The notes beneath the pieces are model-generated. The model did not search any database, had not been told where the DNA came from, and saw only the letters and a program-made list of their open reading frames with translations. Of a DNA stretch of 64,000 nt, positions 25,144-34,093 are shown in pieces. Source of the stretch: Aestuariibacter sp. (GTDB taxonomy: Bacteria > Pseudomonadota > Gammaproteobacteria > Enterobacterales > Alteromonadaceae); NCBI GenBank assembly GCA_017794925.1, contig CP051238.1, positions 4,389,021 to 4,453,020 on the forward strand. The letters run 5' to 3'. A program made the position numbers and the translations under genes. The stretch's first letter is position 1. Every line of letters begins with the position of its first letter.

Positions 25144-28100
25144 GTGAATAATCTGAAATATAACCTTCTGTTATGGGTAGCACTGTTAGCTCTGCTTTCG
25201 GTTATTTCCTACGTACATGAGAGCTATATTGAACAAGAAGCGTTTACCGAAATATCGCGGCAGCACGAGGTAAACCTTCACGAAATAAAAACCGATATTT
25301 CGAATCGACTGAATGACAGTCTCAATACCCTTTATTTTTTATACTCCACCCCGCCAATTAGCGGCCTAGTGAGGGCAGCAAAAGACCCCGAAGGTATCGA
25401 CAGACAAGATAATACCTCGTTTGACGGATGGCGCTCCCGACTGGAAACCATATTTACCGCGTTTCTAAAAAACAATGAACAGTATTCTCAGGCCAGGGTC
25501 ATTTATGCAGATTCAGGCAAAGAGTTTATTCGGGTTGACAAAGTACGTGGCGACGTCCGGGTGATTCACGGAAAAATGCTTCAGGACAAAAGCCAGCGGG
25601 ACTATTTTATTAACGCAAAAGAACTCAAACGCGAACAGCTTTACATCACGCCAATAAACCTCAACCGTGAATTTGGTGAGCTTAGCATACCGTACCAGCC
25701 TACCATTCGATTCATTCTGCCCATATTTTCAGAAGAAGGTGAACTGTTCGCCTTTTTGGCTATTAACAAAAGACTGTCCTACTTGTTCGCTTCGGCTGAG
25801 GAATTTATCCCGTCAGGGCAGCAACTTGTCTATACGGATTCGGAAGGGTATTTCCTGCAGCACTTCGACCCAGCGCTGTTTTTCTCTCGGGATCTTGCCC
25901 CTGAAAAGAGATTTGACTCCGTCTATGAACAAACCACACTGATTCCAGGCAAATTAAACCGCGTTGCGCCTAAATCCAGACAAACGACACACTATTATGT
26001 GTCCAGTGACACGTTAATCGTGCCATCGAGTCATCACGCTTATAACCTGACCCTTTCGATATTCAGTGACGATGCGTTCATAGCATCGTTTCTTTGGGAG
26101 CGCCGACTTACGTTTTACAGCGCAACGGGCGTTGTCCTGGTTATATTTCTTTTGGCAATGTCGATGTTGAACCGTTCTGCTGCGAGAAGCCGAAAACTCG
26201 CCGCGGCGAGAGCCGAATCCCAAGCTGTTGTCACCGGCGCAACGGACGCGATTATCACGCTCGATAAACACGGTGCGATCACATCCTGTAACTTTACTGC
26301 TGAAAAAATGCTTGGATACGATAAAGAACAGTTAATTGGGGAAACATTAACCGATTACTTTAATACTTATTCTGATATACCCATCGAGCACATTCTTTCA
26401 GAACATATAACTGACACCGACATTGTGTGGCATAACGCAGAACAACCTTGTCATTATCACTGTAGCAAAAGCACGATTAAACAGTCCGGCGTTGTCTCTG
26501 CGCTGGCACTGTTTTTCCGGGACACCACCCTTGAAACCCTTGCCAAACAGGAAGCCGCCAACATTAATCTGGTGCTCGAAAGCAAAATAGCAAAACGCAC
26601 GGAAGAGCTGGAGCTCGCGCGTAATCAGGCGGTAGAAAGCAGTAAAATAAAAAGTCAGTTTATCTCAAATATCAGTCATGAAATGCGCACGCCATTAAAC
26701 GGTATTTTAGGCGCGTTAACGATGCTACATCGCCAAAAGCTTCAGCCTGAAACAGAAAAGTTTATTGATATGGCGGAGATCAGTGCCTCCAACTTAAATG
26801 TGCTGATCAATGACATTCTGGATTTATCGAAAATTGAAGCAGGTAAACTCGATTTAGACAGTAAGCTGTTTAATCCCATGGTGCTGATTAATAACCAGGT
26901 AACCACGCATGCCGTCAAAGCCATCGAAAAAGGGCTGGATATTTATCTGGATACATCGGCACTCAATTTTCGTATGTTTCGCAGCGACCCTCACAGGTTC
27001 ACACAAGTCCTGAACAACATACTCAATAATGCCATTAAGTTTACAGAGTCAGGGGCCGTCACGGTTGAAGCCAGTTCCGTTATCGACGGGTCAACCGGCA
27101 CACTTGTCATCACCGTCACCGATACTGGCATCGGCATAGCGAAAAAACATTTGCCTAAACTGTTTGCCGCATTCCAACAAGCCGACAGTAATATCACTTC
27201 CCGGTTTGGAGGGACAGGGTTGGGGCTACTCATTTGTAAACAACTTGTTCAATTACTCGACGGTGATATTTCCCTTGAATCAGAACTCGATAAAGGCACC
27301 AGGGTAACCATTACGTTATCGTCTGATGAGTGGGAAACCTACAGCGATGAGGAAGTAAAACGGCTACACGGCCAACAGGTAGCTATCTGTACCGACAATC
27401 AACGTTCAGAAAAGATTATAGCGAATATCGTAGCCAGTCTGGACGGCGTGCCCGTCCCTATTTCCATAGGTGCCGCGATAGAAATGAGCGAGCCATTCCC
27501 GGAGTCTGTCATAGTGGATGCCCCACTAAAAGATATACTCAGATTGTCAGCGTTCTTCGCCGAACAAACGGTTCAGCCTAAACTCTTTGTCCTGAAAACA
27601 TTCACGCAATGTTATCAAATCGACTATCCAAACATACAATACTTAAACAAACCTTTATTGCGTAACGAGTTTCTGGCGAAGCTCATTGATCAGCGAAGTG
27701 AGAATACTGGGTTGCCCGCCAATTTATACAGTCGCCGTCATTCAGATTCGAACTCCGCTACTGAGGTGGATATAAATAGCATTAATGGCAAAACACTCCT
27801 GATCGTAGATGATAATGACATCAACCTTGAGGTGGCTGCCAGCCTGCTGTCTGACTTCCCACTGAAAATTTACACAGCCAAAACAGGTGTACAGGCTATT
27901 GAGCGAATCAAATCACTGGCATCCGACAATATACAGGTAGATACAATACTGATGGATTGTAATATGCCGGAATTAGACGGGTATCAGGCAACGTCATTAA
28001 TTCGTGAAGGGGGAGCAGGCGAGTACGCTAAACACGCACCTATTGTGGCAATGACCGCGAATGCGCTCCAGGGTGAGAAAGAGAAATGTCTGCGGGTTGG

Positions 28101-28611
28101 AATGAATGATTTCATTACCAAGCCGCTGGTCCCCGACGAGTTCATTAGTAAAACAATAGAATGGCTACAATCGGATGATCTTTCTCACATTCCCGAATGT
28201 AAGCTCAGGCAATCGTTAATACCACCCCCAAACGAATCTGCCTCCCAATCAACACAACCAGAGAGCACTATGCCCGATTCACCTGATGTACCCGTATGGA
28301 ACAAATCCGCCGCATTAGGCCGCCTGATGAACAACGAAACACTGTTAAACAAGTTAATAGAGATGTTTTTAAAATCTGCGGACGCCTTGTTTAGTGAACT
28401 CACGGAGGCGGTGCTTAGCCACGACTATGAAACCGTTCGACAACGCAGCCACAAACTGAAAGGACAGACCGCAGAGCTTGGCGCTGAGCAATTGTACGAG
28501 ACCATGAAGACACTTGAGCAAAAAGCGAAAGAGCAAAGCCCTGAGATTACAAGGCTACACGAGTCCGCAAAACAACAGTTTGATGAACTAAAACATCATT
28601 TGCCGAATTAA
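25144..28611 (+). CDS. Cache-PAS hybrid histidine kinase with Hpt domain
   Basis: An inner-membrane hybrid kinase of 1155 residues from the GTG at 25144, which has GGGA five bases upstream. A GTG at 25090 would add 18 residues. TM1 is at ~6-24 and TM2 at ~324-343, enclosing a periplasmic ~300-residue double-Cache-like sensor. Then come PAS (~355-470), HisKA with H512, HATPase with DTGIGIA and GTGLGLLI, a degenerate receiver (~735-860), a full receiver with D938 (ILMDCNMPELDG) and a C-terminal Hpt domain with H1103 (RSHKLKG). This is the ArcB/BarA style of His-Asp-His relay. It is divergent from the REC-PAS-GGDEF-EAL gene, a likely phosphorylation target. Confidence 0.92.
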   Translation: MNNLKYNLLLWVALLALLSVISYVHESYIEQEAFTEISRQHEVNLHEIKTDISNRLNDSLNTLYFLYSTPPISGLVRAAKDPEGIDRQDNTSFDGWRSRLETIFTAFLKNNEQYSQARVIYADSGKEFIRVDKVRGDVRVIHGKMLQDKSQRDYFINAKELKREQLYITPINLNREFGELSIPYQPTIRFILPIFSEEGELFAFLAINKRLSYLFASAEEFIPSGQQLVYTDSEGYFLQHFDPALFFSRDLAPEKRFDSVYEQTTLIPGKLNRVAPKSRQTTHYYVSSDTLIVPSSHHAYNLTLSIFSDDAFIASFLWERRLTFYSATGVVLVIFLLAMSMLNRSAARSRKLAAARAESQAVVTGATDAIITLDKHGAITSCNFTAEKMLGYDKEQLIGETLTDYFNTYSDIPIEHILSEHITDTDIVWHNAEQPCHYHCSKSTIKQSGVVSALALFFRDTTLETLAKQEAANINLVLESKIAKRTEELELARNQAVESSKIKSQFISNISHEMRTPLNGILGALTMLHRQKLQPETEKFIDMAEISASNLNVLINDILDLSKIEAGKLDLDSKLFNPMVLINNQVTTHAVKAIEKGLDIYLDTSALNFRMFRSDPHRFTQVLNNILNNAIKFTESGAVTVEASSVIDGSTGTLVITVTDTGIGIAKKHLPKLFAAFQQADSNITSRFGGTGLGLLICKQLVQLLDGDISLESELDKGTRVTITLSSDEWETYSDEEVKRLHGQQVAICTDNQRSEKIIANIVASLDGVPVPISIGAAIEMSEPFPESVIVDAPLKDILRLSAFFAEQTVQPKLFVLKTFTQCYQIDYPNIQYLNKPLLRNEFLAKLIDQRSENTGLPANLYSRRHSDSNSATEVDINSINGKTLLIVDDNDINLEVAASLLSDFPLKIYTAKTGVQAIERIKSLASDNIQVDTILMDCNMPELDGYQATSLIREGGAGEYAKHAPIVAMTANALQGEKEKCLRVGMNDFITKPLVPDEFISKTIEWLQSDDLSHIPECKLRQSLIPPPNESASQSTQPESTMPDSPDVPVWNKSAALGRLMNNETLLNKLIEMFLKSADALFSELTEAVLSHDYETVRQRSHKLKGQTAELGAEQLYETMKTLEQKAKEQSPEITRLHESAKQQFDELKHHLPN

Positions 28612-28636
28612 TAGCACAGAGAAGAAGTATGACTGG

Positions 28637-29014
28637 CTATTCACACAGCCAGTTGATAGCCTCAGCTGTGTCAGTAAAATACGTCACTTCGCCGCTAATA
28701 AACCAATCGCCCAGCGTGGCCATAAGCGCTTGCCAATCGGCGTGCCCCACAATGGCAATTTTTTCAAATTCATTGCCGTGTTTAAGGCCAATTTTAAAGT
28801 CATCCCACGCCGCCCGCAGTTCCCAACCGGTAAACTCAGACGCATCCAGTAACAGGCGTACCCTGGGTGAAGCAATGGTACTCAACGCCCCGTCCAACAA
28901 AGGTGTAAAAGCCTGATAGTCGGCATGGGTAAGTTTGCCAACCGCTTTCATAGTGACATAAAGGGTATCCTGAAACCGTTCAATACCAATAGTGAGACTG
29001 TGTGTTGTGCTCAT
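28637..29014 (-). CDS. SpoIIAA-like (STAS-fold) protein
   Basis: A 125-residue cytoplasmic protein of the SpoIIAA-like family (related to STAS and lipid-binding CRAL-TRIO folds). Landmarks are KLTHADYQAFTPLLDGAL, LLLDASEFTGWELRAAWDDFKIGLKH and the FEKIAIVGHADWQ strand. Such genes are common near stress or metabolic functions; no biochemical role is established. It converges with the Hpt kinase gene; a small stem (ACTGGCT with AGCCAGT) spans its stop codon. It is divergent from aceK. Confidence 0.82.
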   Translation of the reverse strand: MSTTHSLTIGIERFQDTLYVTMKAVGKLTHADYQAFTPLLDGALSTIASPRVRLLLDASEFTGWELRAAWDDFKIGLKHGNEFEKIAIVGHADWQALMATLGDWFISGEVTYFTDTAEAINWLCE

Positions 29015-29163
29015 CAGACATACTCCTTGCCAAAAACCTGATTGTAAAATAACGGATATTCGCCGTTTCTATGCTGACATAAATCAACAAAAATACCCGC
29101 GCCATACGCCAGCGAATCTTCCTGTGGTAAGGTTAGGATGGATTTACTACTTCGAGTGTTATC

Positions 29164-30924
29164 GTGACCGACCACGCCCAAGCAAAAAAAATGGCCTATC
29201 AAATCATGACCAGCTTCGATAAAAATTATCGCTGGTTTAGCCGTATCACACGAGGCGCGCAGGAGCGCTTCGAAAAAGGGCACTGGCGAGATGCACTCGC
29301 CGCCTCGAAAGAACGAATCAGTATTTACGAACAAAGTCTCGCCGACGCCGTTGCCGACTTATATGAGCAAATCATGGTTCATCAAAAGGACGTTGATTTC
29401 TGGCATGCTCTCAAGGCTGCCTTTGCAATCCTAATAGAGAATCACCCACAGTATGAGCTGGCAGAAACCTTTTATAATTCGGTTATAGGTAAAGTATTTC
29501 GTCATCGGTCTATCGATAACAACATTATGTTCGTACTGCCGAGTCGCTGCTTTTTACCAGGCCAGGACCGTGCCAAGGTCATTCACAGTTTCGACACCAA
29601 GACCACAGTAGCGGAAATGTACGAAGCCATTTTTGCTTGCTATCGCTTTACTATCCCGTTCGAAGACCGCAAGCGGGATATGCAATACCTTGATGATGCC
29701 CTTCGAAGCCGTTTAAGCAAAGAGGAGCTGGCCAGCGTAACCGCTGTAGAAATGCTCAAATCCGTATTTTATCGGGGTAAAGCCGCCTATTTAATAGGCC
29801 GCATTCGCATGCCGGAGCAAACCCTCCCTTTCGTGATTGCATTACAAACCGCAGACAATAATGCGTTGTTTGTCGACGCATTGCTTACCGATCGCCACGA
29901 TCTGAGCGTGATCTTTGGTTTTGCCCGCTCTTACTTCATGGCTGACACCCAGTACCCGGGTGAACTGGTTGCCTATCTTCACGAGTTAATGCCCAATAAG
30001 AAAATATTTGAACTGTACATAGCGTTGGGCCATTACAAACACGGTAAAACCGTGTTTTATCGCAACTTCCTTCAACACATGGAAAAGTCTGATGATGCCT
30101 TTGAAATTGCGCCAGGCATTCGCGGACTGGTTATGATGGTATTTCATCTCCCCTCTTATGGCGTAGTATTTAAAATTATAAAGGACGAATTCGCCGAAAG
30201 TAAGAAAATCACCAGAGAGCACGTGATAGACCGCTATAAGTTAGTCAAGATGTCTGACCGTGTTGGCCGCATGGCAGATACCCATGAATATGTGAATTTT
30301 CGTTTTCCATTGCATCGCGTGCACCCTGACCTATTGGCAGAACTGCAGGAAACCTGTGCCTCCAGTGTGGAAATGACTGACGACGAACTGGTCATCAAGC
30401 ACCTGTATATCGAACGGAAAATGACGCCGTTAAACTTATTCTTACAACAAGAGACCGACCCGGAAAAGCTCGAAAATGCCATTGATGAGTTGGGCACCTG
30501 CATAAAGCAAATCGCCATGGCCAATATTTTTCCCGGCGATATGCTGCATAAAAATTTCGGCATAACCCGTCACGGCCGGGTGATTTTTTATGACTACGAT
30601 GAAATATGTCTGATGAACGAACGCAACTTCCGCGACATTCCAAAATCGGACGACCCCTACGCTCTGGATACCTTATCCGTCGCCCCCAATGACGTGTTCC
30701 CGGAGCAATTCGAACATTTCATTGTTGGCAAACGCCCATTTAAGGAAATGCTAAAAGCCAAGCACGGCGATCTAATGACCTCTGAATACTGGCGGCAAGT
30801 ACAAAAAGAAACGTCGAAAGGTGAGATTCATAATTTTACCCCGTACCCCCAATCAAGGCGCTTTAGCCGGCATCCAGACAGGTTAGCACAACGTTCAGAG
30901 ACACAATCTGAATTGCATCGGTAG
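29164..30924 (+). CDS. aceK: Isocitrate dehydrogenase kinase/phosphatase
   Basis: AceK phosphorylates and dephosphorylates isocitrate dehydrogenase, deciding how much isocitrate goes to the glyoxylate shunt. The 586-residue length is close to the E. coli enzyme (578). The N-terminal regulatory part includes YRWFSRITRGAQERFE. The kinase-like half has FKIIKDEFAESKKIT with the ATP-binding lysine, ERKMTPLNLFLQ, GDMLHKNFGITRHGRVIFYDYDEI (DFG-like loop region) and NFRDIPKS. It starts with GTG; ATG at 29191 is an alternative and neither has a strong ribosome site. No aceA or aceB lies beside it, unlike the enteric aceBAK operon. Confidence 0.95.
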   Translation: MTDHAQAKKMAYQIMTSFDKNYRWFSRITRGAQERFEKGHWRDALAASKERISIYEQSLADAVADLYEQIMVHQKDVDFWHALKAAFAILIENHPQYELAETFYNSVIGKVFRHRSIDNNIMFVLPSRCFLPGQDRAKVIHSFDTKTTVAEMYEAIFACYRFTIPFEDRKRDMQYLDDALRSRLSKEELASVTAVEMLKSVFYRGKAAYLIGRIRMPEQTLPFVIALQTADNNALFVDALLTDRHDLSVIFGFARSYFMADTQYPGELVAYLHELMPNKKIFELYIALGHYKHGKTVFYRNFLQHMEKSDDAFEIAPGIRGLVMMVFHLPSYGVVFKIIKDEFAESKKITREHVIDRYKLVKMSDRVGRMADTHEYVNFRFPLHRVHPDLLAELQETCASSVEMTDDELVIKHLYIERKMTPLNLFLQQETDPEKLENAIDELGTCIKQIAMANIFPGDMLHKNFGITRHGRVIFYDYDEICLMNERNFRDIPKSDDPYALDTLSVAPNDVFPEQFEHFIVGKRPFKEMLKAKHGDLMTSEYWRQVQKETSKGEIHNFTPYPQSRRFSRHPDRLAQRSETQSELHR

Positions 30925-30964
30925 CTTTGAGCTTCGGTGAGACAACCTCGCAGAAGCAATGCCA

Positions 30965-31348
30965 CTAAATGGCAGTGATGAACAAAGCAATACTCACTGC
31001 CAAGCCAGCCACAAACATGATGCTGCGTAACGTATTCCATGCATACCAGTAGCAAATTAAATACACCACCCTGCACGCCACAAAACTCACCGCAAGCGCA
31101 ACATGGGTAGTGTCAACTGAGGATGTGGTCAGCACCACCAGCGCGGCCGGTGCGTAGTAGGTTATGGCTTCAAAGCAATTATAGTGGGCTGCATTAGCGC
31201 GGGCGCCGAAGCCTTTCAATCGTTGCTGTTGTTCCCGGGGCAATGCGTTGTCATAGCCGCCGTTCCTATGCATGGCGACAGCCAGTGGCGCCTTGGCCAA
31301 AAACGGCATCACACACACCAGCAACAAACAAATGATAAATACGGTCAT
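30965..31348 (-). CDS. MAPEG family membrane protein
   Basis: A 127-residue protein with about four transmembrane helices and the MAPEG pattern (membrane-associated proteins in eicosanoid and glutathione metabolism). Landmarks are LKGFGARANAAHYNCFEAITYYAPAAL, with the conserved RA.NAH..CFE, and a final helix pair. Some family members conjugate or isomerise lipids with glutathione. In bacteria of this type the substrate is unknown. It lies 25 bases downstream of the DUF3833 gene on the same strand, so it is probably the last gene of a three-gene unit with DUF3833 and the chalcone-isomerase-like gene. Confidence 0.83.
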   Translation of the reverse strand: MTVFIICLLLVCVMPFLAKAPLAVAMHRNGGYDNALPREQQQRLKGFGARANAAHYNCFEAITYYAPAALVVLTTSSVDTTHVALAVSFVACRVVYLICYWYAWNTLRSIMFVAGLAVSIALFITAI

Positions 31349-31373
31349 TAGGTTCCCTCCAACCAGCGCCTCG

Positions 31374-31904
31374 CTACTGACGCTGCATAAAAATAGTGAC
31401 TTCCGCCATGACCAAACCGAACTTTTTAATGTAAGAGCGATTCATCATCGTGTTATCGTCCATCGCCCAAAACCAGTCGTCAAAGGCCACGTTGTATGTT
31501 GTATCGTCTACCGGTAAATCCATTGAATAAGTAAAATTAAACGCATTACCGTAAGACGTTCCTGTCGCCTCATTTAAAATGTCGGAGGCCCGTCCTGTGT
31601 AGGTACCATCAGATTCTGGTGTAATTCTCCACACCCTTGACCCGGGGCCTTCTCCCAGCGAGTAAGTAAAGCGTTCGTCGAGCACTAATACATTGCCGTC
31701 TTTACTGCCGTAAATATCGACAGTAAAGCGCTGAACAACCTCACCTGAGCGGTTCTGAACTATTCCCCAGGCTTTAACATCACCAGAAAAAAACGTCTCT
31801 AACGAAAAGGCAGGTGTGTGTTGTTTATAGGTATCGCCATCAATCGATACACTACATCCCATCACACCAAAAAGAATCAGTATTAACCCTAAATATCGCA
31901 TCAC
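31374..31904 (-). CDS. DUF3833 lipoprotein
   Basis: A 176-residue envelope protein with a lipoprotein signal (hydrophobic stretch ending GVMGC) and a beta-rich domain of the DUF3833 type. Typical segments are FSLETFFSGDVKAWGIVQNRSGEVVQRF, FTYSLGEGPGSRVWRI and DDWFWAMDDNTMMNRSYIKKFG. The fold resembles lipocalin-like barrels in published models, but its ligand is not known. It overlaps the end of the preceding chalcone-isomerase-like gene by four bases (ATGA), so the two are translationally coupled. This pairing is recurrent in marine gammaproteobacteria, from general knowledge of the families. Confidence 0.85.
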   Translation of the reverse strand: MMRYLGLILILFGVMGCSVSIDGDTYKQHTPAFSLETFFSGDVKAWGIVQNRSGEVVQRFTVDIYGSKDGNVLVLDERFTYSLGEGPGSRVWRITPESDGTYTGRASDILNEATGTSYGNAFNFTYSMDLPVDDTTYNVAFDDWFWAMDDNTMMNRSYIKKFGLVMAEVTIFMQRQ

Positions 31905-32476
31905 TTTGTGGCTCCCGCTAAAAGTTTATCCCGAAATGACGGCTCGCTGGTTTTCTCACCCAACCATATTGCAAAAAAGTGTGTCGCAAACCCCTCCGCC
32001 GTTATGTCCCCAATCTGTTTTCCATTCAGAAAAAATCGCGCATTTCCGTTTGATAAATACACACCGGTCAAGGTGTCTCCTTCTGTAACGTCAGGAAAGA
32101 GTGCCGCCATCAGTTCACCCCATTTGGCCAACTGTTCGTTGGTAATCCCGTCCTGTCTGCGCATTTCTTTTACTGATTGGATTGCGATCTCCTTGCCATC
32201 AAAGTCCCTTAAATATGTCAGTGACAAGGCGTAAGGCGCTTCTGAACGCCACTGTCCTTTTGGCGCAAACAAACTCGCATCGTATATATCCCAAAAAAGT
32301 ACCGAAAATCGTTCACGCCCAACCAATTCAGCCTCTGGGACATCTGTCTGAATAAACGCTTCCGCCATACCCCTACCCCTTGCCTGACTCACAGGTGTCA
32401 GCAGCGCAATAAAAATGAGCAGCACAGCATTGGCAATCAGTTTAGTGTTGTCGGTAATTCGATGACTTGATTTCAC
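31901..32476 (-). CDS. Chalcone isomerase-like exported protein
   Basis: A 191-residue protein with an N-terminal signal (LIANAVLLIFIALLTPVSQA, cleavage near residue 32) followed by a chalcone-isomerase-like domain: VGRERFSVLFWDIYDASLFAP, LSLTYLRDFDGKEIAIQSVKEM and GDTLTGVYLSNGNARFFLNGKQIG. Bacterial members lack the plant catalytic set and are thought to bind fatty acids or other lipids. The product should be periplasmic. It heads the unit with DUF3833 and MAPEG genes, a set that looks like lipid handling in the envelope. The intergenic region to the next plus-strand gene (90 bases) should hold both promoters. Confidence 0.82.
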   Translation of the reverse strand: MKSSHRITDNTKLIANAVLLIFIALLTPVSQARGRGMAEAFIQTDVPEAELVGRERFSVLFWDIYDASLFAPKGQWRSEAPYALSLTYLRDFDGKEIAIQSVKEMRRQDGITNEQLAKWGELMAALFPDVTEGDTLTGVYLSNGNARFFLNGKQIGDITAEGFATHFFAIWLGEKTSEPSFRDKLLAGATK

Positions 32477-32566
32477 TTTGCGCGTTTATAAATTTACACT
32501 ATGGGCTTATACCTGACGCCCGAGTAAATTGATCACTTAGCTCACTCCAAAGTACACCTGGCCGCT

Positions 32567-33496
32567 ATGCACATAAACTCAACAATTGCCAGGCAGTTAG
32601 ACATAGAACTGCCCTCTCCGATTCAGGCTTTTGCACCCGACTGGCCTGGCGCTGAGCGCGTTTCCATTCACATTAAAAGGGATGATCTGATCCACCCGGT
32701 GGTGTCGGGCAATAAGTGGCGAAAACTAAGTGTTTTTTTTTCGGATCCAACCTCACTTCCGCATGAGGTTGTGAGTTTTGGTGGTGGCTTTTCCAACCAC
32801 CTCCATGCGTTAGGGTACTGTTGCAATAAGTTGAAGCTTCCGATGACAGCCCTCGTGCGGGGAGACTACACCAGGCATCCGACGCCCATGTTGAGAGATT
32901 TAGCTCGCTGGGGAGTGCGTATTCAGTATGTGACTAAACCGGAATATAACCGTCGGCATGACAATGACTATCTCAATGCGTTACATCAAACTTACCCGGC
33001 AGCAACCATTATTCCTGAAGGCGGCAGTCAACAGTTAGCGTTAGCCGGGGTACAACAAATTTTGCGCGAAACGCCACAAGGCTTTGATGTTGTGATGTGT
33101 CCGGTTGCAAGTGGCGCAACCCTGGCAGGTTTAATCACTGCATTACGACCTGAACAACGCGCAATAGGTATTGCAGTTCTTAAAGGGGTTGGTTATCTTG
33201 AGTCACTGGTTGAGCAATTTTTACCCGACGATTTCCGACGAGACTGGTGTATTGAGCACCACTTCCATCACGGCGGCTATGCAAAATCATCAGAGCCCTT
33301 ATCTGCCTTTATTGAAACAACACAAGCGCAGTATCAGATACCTCTGGAACCCGTTTACAGCGGTAAGTTATTTTTTGCGTTAAAGGCACTGATTGCAGAT
33401 AACTACTTTGTGAAAGGCACAAAGATTTTGGTGCTACATACAGGCGGATTACAAGGTGCACGAAACACCGAATGCACCGACCACAAAAATGTGTAG
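32567..33496 (+). CDS. D-cysteine desulfhydrase / ACC deaminase-like PLP enzyme
   Basis: A fold-II pyridoxal-phosphate enzyme of 309 residues. The lysine that holds the cofactor is K50 in SGNKWRKL. FGGGFSNHLHALGYCC and PVASGATLAGLI match the ACC deaminase/D-cysteine desulfhydrase family. Members either open the cyclopropane ring of ACC or release H2S and pyruvate from D-cysteine. Sequence alone does not decide which; most marine examples are desulfhydrases. The ribosome site is weak. It is followed 74 bases later by a short unknown gene. Confidence 0.82.
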   Translation: MHINSTIARQLDIELPSPIQAFAPDWPGAERVSIHIKRDDLIHPVVSGNKWRKLSVFFSDPTSLPHEVVSFGGGFSNHLHALGYCCNKLKLPMTALVRGDYTRHPTPMLRDLARWGVRIQYVTKPEYNRRHDNDYLNALHQTYPAATIIPEGGSQQLALAGVQQILRETPQGFDVVMCPVASGATLAGLITALRPEQRAIGIAVLKGVGYLESLVEQFLPDDFRRDWCIEHHFHHGGYAKSSEPLSAFIETTQAQYQIPLEPVYSGKLFFALKALIADNYFVKGTKILVLHTGGLQGARNTECTDHKNV

Positions 33497-33570
33497 CAAT
33501 GATCCAACAAACCAAAGCATGCGTTTAAAATTAGCAGCCCTACACGCATACACACGAACAGGGAGATAAC

Positions 33571-33978
33571 ATGAGTGATGTTCATACCGGCTTTTCACGC
33601 CCCAGTCAGTTATTGATCGATCGATCCCTGGTGTTGTGTAAGGTGTTACTGGGTATGGAAAACTCTTTTTACCCGTTTGCTGCAATCTATGAAAACGGTC
33701 GTGTTGGCTGTTTGTTTGCCGACGATTACGGCATAGATAATCCGGGAGAGATGCAACTGCTCGAACATTTACAATGGCGGGTTATCGATAACATCACAGA
33801 TAATGATGCATATGCCACGCTTGTTTATGCTGCTCAAATAGAAATCAACGACAAACAGGCACAAGATGCTATTGTTATAACGTTATGTGAACCTAACAAA
33901 CCTGAACGCTCGGTGGTTTACCCTTATTATCGGAGTAATCAACGCATCATTTTGGCGCCTCCGTTAATTGAAAAATAG
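33571..33978 (+). CDS. Hypothetical protein
   Basis: A 135-residue cytoplasmic protein that I do not recognise. AGGGAG lies six bases before the ATG, so it is likely expressed. It has no signal peptide or membrane helix. The middle (IYENGRVGCLFADDYGIDNPGEMQLLEHLQW) and the end (VVYPYYRSNQRIILAPPLIEK) suggest a mixed alpha/beta domain. It sits between the PLP enzyme and the carboxynorspermidine pair, with 115 bases to the latter. No function is proposed. Confidence 0.7.
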   Translation: MSDVHTGFSRPSQLLIDRSLVLCKVLLGMENSFYPFAAIYENGRVGCLFADDYGIDNPGEMQLLEHLQWRVIDNITDNDAYATLVYAAQIEINDKQAQDAIVITLCEPNKPERSVVYPYYRSNQRIILAPPLIEK

Positions 33979-34093
33979 CTGTAAAATTCAGCTGTTAACT
34001 TTATCACCACAGACACACGACTTTGCTTGCCAAAATTCGACTGTCTGATAGCATTCACCCCAAATTTACCTCCATCATAAAAGGGATAAAGAT

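Noticed and set aside
20000..28650. The signalling block as a genomic island
   Set aside because: No integrase, tRNA end, direct repeats or marked shift in base use was visible, so horizontal transfer is not supported.
28632..28653. ACTGGCT/AGCCAGT stem spanning the stop of the SpoIIAA-like gene
   Set aside because: It overlaps the coding end and lacks a T run, so I did not list it as a terminator.
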